From NCBI GenBank assembly GCA_941918925.1, contig OW799235.1:32105201-32169200 (forward strand): a stretch of 64,000 nt of DNA. Direction: 5' to 3'. Source of the DNA: Phyto melanocephala. Taxonomy: Eukaryota > Arthropoda > Insecta > Diptera > Rhinophoridae. Below are positions 12,862 to 24,100 of the stretch, one piece after another. The first letter of the stretch is position 1. The number at the start of each line of letters is the position of its first letter. The notes under the pieces were generated by a model. The model had not been told where the DNA came from, did no database searches, and saw only the letters and a program-made list of their open reading frames with translations. The translations under genes were made by a program, and so were the position numbers.

Positions 12862-15094
12862 TTTATACCCGCCACCAAAAAAATGGTGGGGGTATATTCA
12901 TTTTGTCATTCCTTTTGTAACACATCGAAATATCCATTTAAGACCCCATAAAGTATATATATTCTGAATCGGGGTTTGATTTTATGACGATCTAGCTATG
13001 TCCGTCCGTCTGTCCGTCTGTTGAAAGCACGATAGAGGTCGCACCGAAAAAGCTAGGGGGCTCAAATTTTGCCAGAATCTTTCTTATAGACAAGGTTTGT
13101 TTGGTATTGAAAATGGGCTAAATCGGAATATCAGGAAGAGAGTTATAGCTGGAAAAGCAAGAGTAGGTCGAAAAAACCGTGTCCTTCGAACATCGAATAA
13201 AATGGAATTGTGTCCAAACGCCTTCACGTAGACTCATGAAACTTCGAATATATATTTCCTGGGTAAAGCCAATATTTTTCCATGAAAATTGTCTACATCT
13301 ATGCATTAGGAGAGGAGTTATCGATCAAAATGTACGAAAATTTATACCGCACAGTGTATTTTTCGGTATATTTAAAAACAAAAACGTTATAAAAGCAACA
13401 AAATTGGATGTACGATTCTGAAATTTTGCACACTTTGCTTTTTGGTGACACGCTTTCTTGTAACGGAAAATCAATGTGCCACGCCTACTTTTACGCCCAC
13501 CTCCCATATAACGTTTTACCTAAAATTCATATAATTTCTCTATTAATAAAGATTTTGGAATAATAAAGGCCTATATTGAAACACCTCAGTTGTACTCATT
13601 CGCAAAAACAACTTTGACACGCCTACTATAGCGCCCACTTTTCACGTTATCTACCGTTAATGAAATTTAAAAGCTCATAAAACCGCTAAAATTAGAGGTA
13701 TGATGATAAATTTTGCTACGTCTATCCCCCTAGGCAATTTCATTACTATGCCAAAAAATTAAGGTGACACGTCCACTTTTACGCCCTCCTCCCATATAAC
13801 GTTTTACCTAAAATTCATATAATTTCTCTATTAATAAAGATTTTGGAATAATAAAGGCCTATATTGAAACACCTCAGTTGTACTCGTTAGCAAAAACAAC
13901 TTTGACACGCCTATTTTGACGCCCACTTTCACTTTTGAATTGTGTCCAGACACATAAACGTAGAGATATGAAACTTCGAATATATATTTATCGAGTCAAA
14001 AAATAATTTTTCCCTGAAAATTGCTTAAATCTATGAATTAGGAAAAGAGTTATACATAACAATGTACGAAAATTTATACCGCACAGTGTATATATCAAAT
14101 TTAAAACGTAATAAAACTGACAAAACTATATGTACGATTCTGAAATTTTGCAAACATGGCTTTTTGGTCAAAGTCTTCGTTATAACGAAAAATAGATGTG
14201 CCACGCACACTTTTTTCTTTAAATTTTTATAAAAATATATTAGTCATATATATTAGCATTTATTCATCTTACACTGCACCATTTATTGTACTGTAGCTAA
14301 ATATAAGATAAAGATGATAAAATAGATGACTCTACTAGCAACTACTAGATGGCATGCTAACAACTTATGTATATGTTCTCCTGAAATTATGCTCTATTAA
14401 AAATGGGAATTTAGGAAAATTTTGACCTAAGTCAAAAAAAATTATCTCTAAACATTATAAACAATTTATTTTCATGTTCTAATGGCTAACAAATTTTAAA
14501 ATTATACAAAACTTATTTCGTTTGAAAATCTTTTAAAAGCAAAATGTTATAGAAGTTTAAAAATCAAAATCTTACTAATAAATTTCCCGTTTTAGAAAAA
14601 TGCAGAGAATGTATATTTTAAATCACCCTGTGGCCCTTAAAATTTAACCTTAAATTCACTTTCTTCCTCTTAAATTCATGTACATTCTCTATGAATAAAG
14701 ATTTTGGAATACTAAAGGACTATATTGAAATATCTAAGTTATGTTTATTAGCAGAAACTTTATTGACACGCGTATTTTAATGGCCACTTTCATTGAAAGA
14801 CTAAATTTACGAAAACATTTTACTAGCATATCGAAGTTTTAAAATGGGTGGTTTAATTTTAAGGGACTATGTTGATTTTGAATAAAATTATTATGAAACT
14901 ATTATCATTTATTTTTATAATGATAATATTTGTATGCTTCAATTATGTATGGAACAAAATATCGGCCAAATGGCCCCCCAAACTAGGCGGCACACCACGA
15001 TCCGATAGTCCAAATTTTGTGCTTTAAATGTACACAAAATTGGTGGTGGGTGTAAAAGATTCGGCACAGCCGAATATAGTGCTCTTACTTGTTT
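12862..15094 (+). mobile_element. Long HINE-like element with internal duplications
   Basis: The left end has TATACCCGCCACCA facing TGGTGGGGGTATA. The right end has GGTGGTGGGTGTA followed by a perfect hairpin ATTCGGC-aca-GCCGAAT (15059-15075) and the family terminus TTACTTGTT. The hairpin end places the element on the + strand. It has its own subterminal words (CCGCCACC) but shares the hairpin and terminus with the GTGAAGGGTATA group. Two segments of about 163 bp (13480-13643, 13768-13929) are direct repeats with a period of about 288 bp. A second pair (13206-13257, 13938-13989) is 732 bp apart. No protein frame of any size is kept, so it is non-autonomous. A mariner-like fragment sits in its 3' part. 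Confidence 0.55.
14848..15020 (-). mobile_element. Mariner-like terminal fragment nested in a HINE-like element
   Basis: Begins GGGTGGTTTAATTTTAAGGG and includes GGAACAAAATATCGGCCAAA, ggcggcacaccacgatccga-type sequence matching the 11591-12001 element. That is one inverted repeat plus the transposase C-terminal part, read on the minus strand. The other end is missing. Confidence 0.5.
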
Positions 15095-15649
15095 TATAAA
15101 GACATCAGTATAATAACTTTGTGAAAAATTTTTTAAGCAAAAATATGTCCTCTAAAAACTTTGAAAAAAGAGAGATACTTGGTAAAAATGCTTCAAGCAC
15201 AAGACGCCAATAACCGCCAAACATTTCTTCATACAAAATAAATGCCAAGTTTACGATATTTAAATTTGATATGATTTGAATTTGATTTCTCAAGATGTCG
15301 TATATGCGTAGTATTATAAAGCCGTTATATGTTTTAATGCAAAAAAATAATAAAAATACGCATCGTATATAAAAAAATATTGATTTTACTATTTATTTAT
15401 TACTATATATTCGTAAAATGTTTTTTTTACATTTATTTTTTTTAATATTTTTTTTTATATCAAATTAAAAGTGTATCTCCATCGAAAGTTTGGGCCGAGG
15501 TAAGGAATCTTAACAATGCGATATCTTCGAAATATGGCTTTATGGACTAAAAAATTTTAAAACTTTACCTTTAACTTCAATATTTAAAACCTAAATTTCC
15601 AAATCATTAGAAATATGCAAAAATTAGAATCATACTTAAGCCATATAAA
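15095..15649. other. No gene seen
   Basis: AT-rich DNA between the HINE-like element and a reverse transcriptase remnant, with long T and A runs at 15405-15470. Confidence 0.45.
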
Positions 15650-15780
15650 AGAGAAAGTAACGTGGAGACTTACAGGTCAATGAGTCTATTGACAGTATTT
15701 TCTAAAGCTCTTGCTAAAAAAATTACTGCAAATTTTATGACATTTTCAAGACATAGGACAATATTCTTGATAACTGAGGT
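15650..15780 (+). pseudogene. Short LINE reverse transcriptase remnant
   Basis: From 15668 the + strand reads TYRSMSLLTVFSKALAKKI, a degenerate form of the YRPISLL...SKxLEK block at the start of the RT domain in non-LTR retrotransposons. The frame stops near 15780. Only about 37 residues are legible, so the clade cannot be given. Confidence 0.45.
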
Positions 15781-15916
15781 ATGATGCAAAAACCTAGACT
15801 ACTTCGTCTTTTCACAGCAAGGCAAACTGGATGAACATAGGTTCGAATTCAAATAAAGACAAAATTTTTATTTTTTTATTTTTTACAATACATCTATATA
15901 TATCTATATATATATA
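15781..15916. repeat. TATA-rich simple sequence left of the Helitron-type element
   Basis: TATATCTATATATAT-type repeats lead into the TC start of the next element. This is probably slippage of the element terminus itself. Confidence 0.4.
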
Positions 15917-16637
15917 TCTATATATATAAAAGTTAAACTCTGTGTGTGTGTGCGTGTAAGCTATAGACTCCGAAACTGTGAAACCGATCGGACTCAAACT
16001 TTGGCAAGTTGTTGTACACATACCAGGGAATGTTTATGGGTGGAAAAAAGTGGGCGGGGCTATGCCCATAATAAATTAGTTATCATTTTTAGCTACTTGC
16101 ACTTGACCGATTCTTCTGAAACTTTACAAACATATTGAGCCGTCACGACTTTATAATTTCGTGATAAGAAAAGTGGGCGGGGCCACACCCATAAAAAAGT
16201 AATAATTTTGAGGTACTTGCACTGTACTGATTATTCTGAAACCTTGCACACGTATTGAGCTGTCATGACTTTATAATTTCGTGATTATAAAAGTGGGCAG
16301 GGCCACGCCCATTAAAAAAAGTTATAATTTTGAGGTACCTAATCTGGACCGATTTTTCTGAAACTTTGCACATATATTGAGCTGTCATGGAAGGTGGAAA
16401 GTGGGAAGTGCCACGCCCATAAAAAAGTTATAATTTTGAGGTACTTGGTCTGGGCCGATTTTTGCGAAACTTTGCACACATATTGAGTTGTCATGACTAT
16501 ACAAGTTTTTGATTCGCAGTGCCGCGCCCATTAAAAAAAATTTAAGTTTTTAGCTTTTTGCACTTGATATTAAATTTAAATTCAGAATGCATTTGTATTC
16601 ATTAAGGGGCGTATCAACGCGCGCCGGGCTTTTCTAG
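15917..16637 (+). mobile_element. Helitron-type non-autonomous element, copy 1
   Basis: Starts TCTATATATATAAAAG and ends GGGCTTTTCTAG. It is flanked by A on the left (15916) and T on the right (16638), the A/T insertion site of canonical Helitrons. A GC-rich stem (GGCG...CGCC) lies just before CTAG. Inside are a TG microsatellite, a conserved GACTCCGAAACTGTG leader, and five to six degenerate tandem units of about 120 bp, each with a GTGGGCGGGGCCACGCCCAT core. No Rep/helicase frame is present. Copies 2 (49003-49885, inverted) and 3 (63208 onward) share all these parts. Confidence 0.65.
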
Positions 16638-16842
16638 TACATATGTAAACTCAATTTATAATTTAACAATGGGATGTTTTTAAGATAAAGTCATTATAAA
16701 GATACTGAAATATGTCTGTATGTATGTATGTACGTAATTCATATTAATGAGATGAATGTTGATACAATTTTTATTGCATGACTACACGTTGTAAAGGGTA
16801 TATAAGATTCGGGATGGCCGAATATAGCACCTTTACTTGTTA
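16638..16842 (+). mobile_element. HINE-like element, 3' part only
   Basis: Contains the family sequence before the 3' end (GCATGACTACACGTTGTAAA, GGGTATATAAGATTCGG), an imperfect hairpin TTCGG-gatg-CCGAA (16808-16822) and the terminus TTACTTGTT. It abuts the 3' end of Helitron copy 1. The 5' part of the element is not found on the other side of that Helitron. Confidence 0.6.
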
Positions 16843-18336
16843 ATAAAGTTTTTATCCAGTTTAATTGCAAAATTAATGTTTGTCAGGAATTTTGTTAAAG
16901 AACTTGAAAAAATTCTTAAATTTTAATGGTTCGGTTAGTAGATATGTCTAGCGAAATTACGAATCAGTGAACGAAATCCGTCGCATAAACACTTCGAGTT
17001 ACTGTTTATTAAAAATATACCTTAACTTTTCGTGAGGTGAAAATCGACAGCAAATATATATGTTCGGAGAGACGGTACATTTTATCGAAAGAGAAAAGAG
17101 ACAACACTACGTTCTAACAAATAAATACACGCATTTGAACGATGCTAAAAGCTGTAAAATAAAACAATATAAATCTACTAACTGATAAATTTACCATAAA
17201 TATTGTTCCAAACACTTGACTTCAAAGGTTCGTTATTTTTTTATGTCTTTCTTTATCGTCATTTAGTAAAAAGCAGGAGTAGTTTGAAAAGCTTTCTCGT
17301 CTAGCCAGGTTTTAATTTAATATTCACACGTTCAGACTACTTAGTCTAATTTAATAAAATTTACCCATCATGTTTCACCTATAAAATAAAAAAATAATTA
17401 ATTATTTTTAACTGCCCATATCCAGTTTATCGTTATAAATATTTAAATAGTTTGCGTTTGTTTGTATTTGATTGATGTATATCTTTCAATTGTCTATTTG
17501 CTAAACATTAAGCAGATTAAACAATTAAAAGTAATTAATAGTAATATTAGTTAAACACGTATGTATGTAAAATTATAAATACACAGTCATTAAGTGTAAT
17601 ACGTTTATAGTTATGTCCTTGTTGAGTTGGATTTGTAGACAAACTAGATTTTCTTTATGCGCTCAACTCAACCAAATACACTTTACTACTTTATAATTGA
17701 TTTGAGTATTGCGTACCATTTTAAATAAAAACATATTGTGTACAAAGACAGATACAGTATCGAGCAAATTCATGCTTATGAAAACGTGATTGTTCGAGAG
17801 TTCGATTATTTTAAACTCTAATATACAAGAAAATACTTTCGATCTTTTCACAAATCTAAAATACGCGATCTATAACTACCATGAACAAAATTAAATAAGA
17901 AAAATTAATAATATTTTTTTCAGAAGAGTTTTTATATTTAGAGTTTAGGCATCATTATATAATCATTTGGTATATTCCACACTTCTCACCCAATTGCTAG
18001 TTTTCCACTCACACTGGCACATGACACTACATAAATTAAGTAACAAATTTGTAATAATATTAAAGTTTCGAAATATGTGCTTCATAGTTTTACGGACGAC
18101 AAGACTACTAAATCCAATTATAGTGAGTTTCATTAAACTTAACTTGTACATGAATTATTTAAACATTGAGAACCGACAGGTAGATTTATTTATTTTAGTT
18201 AAACTCGTGTTCTAAAAGGAATTCCAATAAGGGCGGTTTAATGTAAAACCAAAAATTTTTAAATTATTAATGATTAAAGTAAGCAAAGAATACGATATCC
18301 TTGTAACCATCATGGCATTATCCGGGCCAAAAAAAA
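16843..18336. other. No gene seen
   Basis: AT-rich unique-looking DNA. Open frames at 17663-18215 on both strands are short and unrecognised. At 18231 a GGGCGGTTTAA word resembles a mariner-like end, but nothing else of such an element is present. Confidence 0.45.
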
Positions 18337-18812
18337 TTGGCGTCATGAAATAACTTCCCACGAAATAAGTCCTCAAAAAAATATATGCAAAGCAACAACA
18401 ACGTTTTTTGGGAACTTATTTCATATTTTTAAGGACTTATTTAATTTCTTTTTGGAGTTATTTCATTTTCTAATTTTATTTAAAAATCGCAAAAAAAACG
18501 TAGACTATGTCCCGTTATTTATGCAACTTACATTAATGAATGGTCATGACCATTCACAAAAAAAATTGTAACTAGTTACTTAGTTTAGGAAAAAACTTTG
18601 TTTTTGTTTAAATTGTTCAGATAATTTAAATAAAAACATCATTAAATGTCATTTAATATTTCAAATGTATTTATTTCATTTCTGAAATTAGGGATTTATT
18701 TCATATGGGAGTTATTTCATTTCATTAGGCATTTTTTTTATTTTAAGAATTGAGGACTTATTTCAATTCATTTTTGGGAACTATTTCGTTGAGAGTTATT
18801 TCATGCCGCCAA
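18337..18812. mobile_element. TIR element (MITE) with repeated TTATTTCAT motifs
   Basis: The ends are inverted repeats: TTGGCGTCATGAAATAACTT on the left and, reverse-complemented, TTGGCGGCATGAAATAACTC on the right. Inside, short motifs of the form GGACTTATTTCAT / GGAGTTATTTCAT recur at least eight times in both orientations. No reading frame is present. The repeated subterminal motif looks like a binding site array for a transposase, as in several DNA transposon groups; the superfamily is not determined. Confidence 0.55.
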
Positions 18813-19340
18813 AAAATTGTTGTTGATCAAAAAAGAAAAAAAAAAAGAAAGGAAAATAAAAAAAGCAGTGTTGAGCACAGGTTGTCGTGTACTATAATCT
18901 ACCTTTTTGTTCTCTTGAAGTAAAAATTCATTTGTCTCTTAATTTATATAAAATATAAAACAATTTTGTAATACATAAGAAAAGTAAGCGAATTATTGCA
19001 ATAATTTTAACTTAGTAAAAAATGTAGCTTTTGTTTTTAGCAATTCTGGAGCCAGAATTAGGGGAATGTGTTGCCTATTGGTTTTCTCCACGGTTGTAAA
19101 TAGCCTCGTCATGTAGGTGGCGTCACTATGTCTCTGGCGGTTAGATTTAAATCAAGTAACTAATTGACAATGTTTTAGTATAATTAGTAGAAATCGAATA
19201 ATTATTAATGCCTATTATTTTATTATTAACTAGTCAAATATTTAATAACAAAATAAAAATGCATTTTTGTAACGAAAACCCGACTTTTGTCATTACAAAA
19301 ATTAACATAAATTCCTCTATCTACTTATAAGTTCAGAGTA
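18813..19340. other. AT-rich flank of the errantivirus insertion
   Basis: No gene was recognised. The sequence around 19060-19145 is somewhat less AT-rich but keeps no open frame. Confidence 0.45.
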
Positions 19341-19344
19341 TACA
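19341..19344. repeat. Target site duplication TACA (left)
   Basis: TACA abuts the LTR at 19345 and is repeated exactly at 34795-34798. A 4-bp duplication is normal for gypsy-type elements. Removing the insertion leaves TATACA, an alternating pyrimidine-purine site of the kind errantiviruses prefer. Confidence 0.9.
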
Positions 19345-19658
19345 AGTTAATTTCTTTGTATTGATTTGTTTTAAAAAAAAATGTTTTTTTGAGCAGAAGG
19401 CTCCTTTATTTATTTTGCTTTATTTATTGACGATCACTTAATAACTAAACTTACAATTTTTATTTTCTTAATATCTAACTTACTCTACTGCATCGAAAAT
19501 GCTGACGTAGTCCACGTGCCTGTATTTTCTGTGGGAATGTTCATTTGTTTTTGCCGTTACTTGATCCGTTGGAATTTTTGTGTCTGTATTTTGTTGTTTG
19601 TTAATTTTGTGTATAGGAATGTGTTAGTGTTAATTTTGTGTATAGGAATGTGTTAACT
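19345..19658 (-). repeat. 3' LTR of the errantivirus
   Basis: 314 bp, nearly identical to 34482-34794: one T/C change near the left end, one T/G change further in, and an A9 versus A8 run. Read on the minus strand it opens AGTTAACACATTCC and contains a 25-bp tandem duplication (TAACACATTCCTATACACAA type). It has several AATAAA hexamers (CAATAAATAAAGC, AAATAAATAAAGG) and closes AATTAACT. Confidence 0.95.
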
Positions 19659-19670
19659 ATCCCCTTCCTA
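19659..19670 (-). other. Polypurine tract
   Basis: The minus strand reads TAGGAAGGGGAT directly before the 3' LTR. This is the position and composition of the primer for plus-strand DNA synthesis in LTR elements. Confidence 0.85.
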
Positions 19671-19674
19671 AATT

Positions 19675-21145
19675 TCAAACGTCCTCGTTTGACGACTTCG
19701 CTTTTGTAAATATTTCGTTTAGTCCTTCTATTGCTTTTTCAGTTAATTGAATTGATGTTTTTGTTTTCTGCATACAAACAATTTTAACGATCACTATTAT
19801 TGTGACTATTATTAATATGGACAAGGAATAGTTTATTGCGTACTTTATTTTCTCTCCTTCTTCTAGGATTTTAATATGTTTAGTGTTATTAGCATGCAAC
19901 TGGTGTAGCATCTGCAATGAGAGTATTTCTTCCATAATACCAGATTTAGATGAAGGCTGGAGTATTGCAGGTAACGGTTTGCTTATGACTTTTTGTTCGT
20001 TGTGATACTTCTCTCCTTTAATTTCGATAGTAGTATTTGTAAAATGTATTAAAAATGTTCCATTCAATAAAGATGTTTCGTTTTCGATTGTGATATCTCC
20101 GTTAAACTTGTTGAGAAATATAATACCAGGTGTGATTTCTTCTATATCAGGGATGTGTTGATTATTCATTTCGATGCAGTTTGGGGAACGACTTTCTAAA
20201 AGATTTTTTATACAAGTGTCATTTCTTAAGTCTACTAATTCATTATTCAAACAGATTTCTAAATAGTTATAATTTTTGCACTTATTTCTAATTCCATATA
20301 TTTCTTTTTCACAAAGCAATATTTCGTTAAAATTTATTTTATTAATTTTTCTGTTCTGTTTAACAGCTCTTATTTCGATAGTTTTACAAATTTCATTCTT
20401 AACCGTTGGTAAACTTATAATATAAATAATTAGTTCACCGTTTGTCGCTATTTTTATCTCTGAAAACTCTAATGCTTCGTCTAGATTAATAAAAGGTAAA
20501 TTTTCTTGGCTTAAAATATTTTTTGCTATATTAATTTCTTCGTTTGATAAAATATAAGAATTTATAATATTGGCTTTTGCCCAATGTATTGCGTATGCAA
20601 TGTTCAATATTTCTTCTTTTATTACTTCTAATTTAAATTTCAATTTCAAAATTAAATCTTTTCCTGTAGATTCTTCATTTTTCATAATCTTTAAAATTTT
20701 ATTAGTAATATTGGTAATTTCATTTATTCTTTCAATAGTAAGTTTGTTTTATATCATCTGGTTATTATTATTTTCTAATACGTTATTTAATTTATTAAGC
20801 ACAATTTCGTGGTCATGGCGATCGGGGCAACCCGCTAACCACTTCCAGGCGCTACCTAGAAAATCTAATGATTTCTTTACTCTATTAACTTTCAAATTAT
20901 TCAAATGTGTCTTTATCTGTGATATCAATAGGGATATGAAGGGGTAGTGAGGACTGTCTTGAATGTCTGGGATTGTTATGGCCTTTTCCATGCTGTCCGT
21001 TATGCTGATATATTTTCCGAGGTCTATTTCATGGATAATTTTAAAATATCCCGTCTGTAGTCTGGCTTGTCCTTTTTCAATTGTAACTAATTGAGCATTC
21101 GAATAGTCTAGGATCTGTACATCGGCGGCTGTAATTGCCAATAAC
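19675..21145 (-). pseudogene. env: Errantivirus env, one in-frame stop
   Basis: The frame runs 21145 to 19675, about 490 codons, the usual size of a gypsy-type envelope glycoprotein. It is broken by a single in-frame TAA at 20749-20751, with no frameshift. The first residues (LLAITAA) look like the end of a signal peptide, and no ATG starts the frame, as expected for a protein translated from a spliced RNA. About 90 residues in is a basic RVKK, resembling a furin-type site, followed by a hydrophobic LDFLGSAWKWLAG stretch like a fusion region. The distal part (ATG at 20685) has cysteines, several N-glycosylation sites (NET, NGT, NTT) and a membrane anchor (INYSLSILIIVTIIVIVKIV, about 19839-19780), then a short tail ending at 19675. 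With the stop, a full envelope should not be made unless the stop is read through or is an assembly error. Confidence 0.85.
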
Positions 21146-21174
21146 CTGTATAGTCAATAAATAGAAAAAAAAAA
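21145..21174 (-). promoter_or_regulatory. Splice acceptor of the env RNA
   Basis: On the minus strand a run of T residues followed by CTATTTATTGACTATACAG ends at 21146, and env coding begins at once. The frame has no start codon of its own. Gypsy-type env is known to be made from a spliced subgenomic RNA, so this is the expected 3' splice site. The donor was not located with confidence. Confidence 0.7.
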
Positions 21175-21179
21175 CGATA

Positions 21180-24100
21180 TTAATTTCGAATAAGACTTTT
21201 ATGAATAATTTGACCTTTTTCCGTTACTATTGTGCTGTGCCTATCTTCTTTCACTATTTGTTTCGTGTAACGCTTTGACAGCTTAGTTTCTAACCTTTTG
21301 TTTCTCTGCACATAAACTAATTGCCCTGGGAGGTATGTTATAAAATCCTGCTTATTTTTATTATGAAATTCTAAATCCTTTTTCTGTTTAGCCTGTAATT
21401 TTTCCATATTACTATGTCTTGTCCTTTCTATGTCCTGTGGTGAAAATGATACCGTTCTCCCAAAAAATAAGTCTACCGGTTTCCTTTTCGTAACTGAATT
21501 TATGGAGTGGTTATATTCCGCCACAGCTCTTTCTAGCAGCTCATCGAAATTCCTGTGTTCTCTGTTTCCTTTCAAGCATCTAATAATTTCGGTAAGAGTA
21601 CTATGGAATCTTTCTATCTGTCCGTTAGCCTTGCTGTAGTATGGTGGTACTGTGTAAATATCTATTCTTAATTCGTCGCTCAACATAAATTTTATCGAAT
21701 TTGAATTCAGGGATGGTTCGTTATCCATTACTATTGTCCTTGGTACACCAAATGAAAAAACGATTTCTCTAAGAGGTCCTCTTATATCTTCTATGGCCCT
21801 ACTTTTCAATAACTTGGTTTGTGCGTACTTACTAAATTTGTCCAAGGCGGTTAGAATGGTCTTTCCTTCAGTCAGGTATATGTCGACATGAACAATTTCT
21901 CCTGGATGAGTTGATAATGGTGTTTCGGACATTCTTAATTTCTGTGGCTGTCTTTCGTATTTATTTTCTTTGCAGACTGAACATATCTTTGTTATGCGTT
22001 TAATCTTTTGTGTCATTCCTGGAAAATAATAATTTTCGATTATCTTAGCTTTGTTTTCCACTGCATTTCTGTGTGCTCGATTGTGAGTTGCAATGATGAT
22101 CTCTTCTTGGTTCTGTTCATTTGCTATGTCTTGAACAATTTTCTGTGTGTATCTGACCTTGTAAATTCTTAGATGAAGAGGAAAAATATTTTGTATAAGT
22201 CCCATTATTCGTTCTTCCGTGCAAATGCCATTGATAACAGATGGATTAAGTCTTCTTTTTAGGTGTGAAAGTAGGTTTTCTTCTGTGAATTGTGGTTCTA
22301 TTATCGTGTGTCTATGTATCAAGGGAAAAATAATCTGAAACTGGTATGATGATGTTTCGCCGATTTTTAGGAATATCTGGTTCCGGAAAACGTTGATAGG
22401 TGCTTCTACGCATGGTATCAAATCTCCTTCGGAACTTTCGTCACTATGTGTTGCATCACTCAGAGTGTTTATCTGATTTGGAATTCTTGAGAGAGAATCC
22501 GCCACGATGTTCGTTTTCCCTGGCTTGTACTGCAACTCGTAGTTGTATTCTTCTAATATTGACTTCCACCTCTTCATTTTATTATTGGTGTTTCTATTGC
22601 TTAGAGCATAAGTCAATGGTTGATGGTCAGTTATGATCCTTACTTTTTTTGACCCGTATAAATAATTTCTACATTTCCCTAGTGCCCATATAATTGCCAG
22701 CATCTCTCTTTCATTAGTGGCAAGATGTTCTTCGGTTGTGTTCAATGATCTTGATATGAATGTAACAGGTTTGCCATTCTGAGAAAGAACTGCTCCAATT
22801 GCGTGGTCAGATGCATCCGTTGTTAATTCAAATTCCTTCTCAAAATCGGGATGTGATAAAATGACTTCTTTTGATATTAATGAATTTTTAATTTTCTCGA
22901 AGGCTCCCAATGCTTCAGGATTAGCTGTTATAAGTTGTTTTCTTGAAGTTTGTTTTGAGGTGTATCCGTCTATTCCGCGTAGTAAACTGGTAAGTGGCTT
23001 TGCAATTTGCGCAAAATTCCTTATAAATCTTCTGTAATAACCTGCTATACCCAGAAATGATCGTAAATCTTTTAAAGTTTTCGGAAAAGGTATTTTGACT
23101 ATTGCCTCTAATTTTTTTGGGTTGGTCCTGATTCCATTTATGCCGACAATAAATCCTAAGAATTCGACTTCCGTTTGCAGGAATTCGCATTTGTCGAGCT
23201 GGATTTTAACATTCGCGTTTTCCAATGTTCCAAAAATAGCATTTAAATTTTCAAGATGTTCTTCTTCTGTTCTGCCGAAAATTATAATGTCGTCGATATA
23301 TATGTAACATCTCCTGCCGATGTGTGGCCGTAGAATATCGTCAAGTGCCCTCTGGAATGTGGCTGGGGCATTTTTCAGTCCGAATGGTAAGCGTAGGAAC
23401 TCATATTTCCCGTTGTTAACTGAGAATGCAGTTTTTGGAATGTCGTCTTCTCTTAAAGGTATCTGGTGGAATCCTGATTTTAAATCTAAAACACTGAAAA
23501 ATTTGTTTCTCCCAAGATTTGCCAGAACCTCATTAATCTCTGGAATTGGATAACGATCCGGTACTGTAATCTGGTTCAGCTTTCGGTAGTCGATAACCAT
23601 TCGATACTTTTTTTTCCCTGAGGCATCCATTTTTTTGTCCACGATCCATACTGGTGCGTTATAGGGTGATTTTGATGGTCTTATAATTCCGTTTTCTAAA
23701 AGTTCTTCTATCTGTTGTTCGATTTCCTCTTTCAGAGCCATTGGATATGGGTATGGTCTGCAGTATACTGGGTTATCTGTGGTGGTTCTAATTTCTCCTT
23801 CTACGGATGTAATATATGTGAGTCGTTCGTTCGGTTCCGAAAACAACGAAGGATAATTACGGATGGTTTTTAGTAGTTGACTGCGTTGATTGTTAGAAAG
23901 ATGGGAAATCCGTAAATCAATGCCATTAACAGATTGGGATTTCTTTTGTTTCAGTGGTATTACGATATTGGGTGTGATAGTCATAAAACTTCTGTCTGTG
24001 TGTATAACTGCTCTAACATTTCTCAGAGTATCATTACCTATGATACCATGGAATGTTTGAAGTGTCGGTAATATATAAAATTTAAATTTTCCGCTGTTCG

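Noticed and set aside
15812..16138. Small frames over the Helitron-type element (also at 63126-63461)
   Set aside because: The same short frames appear in each copy because of the shared non-coding repeat units, and begin in TG microsatellite. No helicase or Rep motif.
20570..20947. 125-codon + strand frame over env
   Set aside because: Antisense shadow of env; hydrophobicity mirrors the AT-rich codons of the opposite strand.
21430..23553. Several + strand and alternate-frame open frames over pol
   Set aside because: They are shadows of the intact pol gene on the minus strand.
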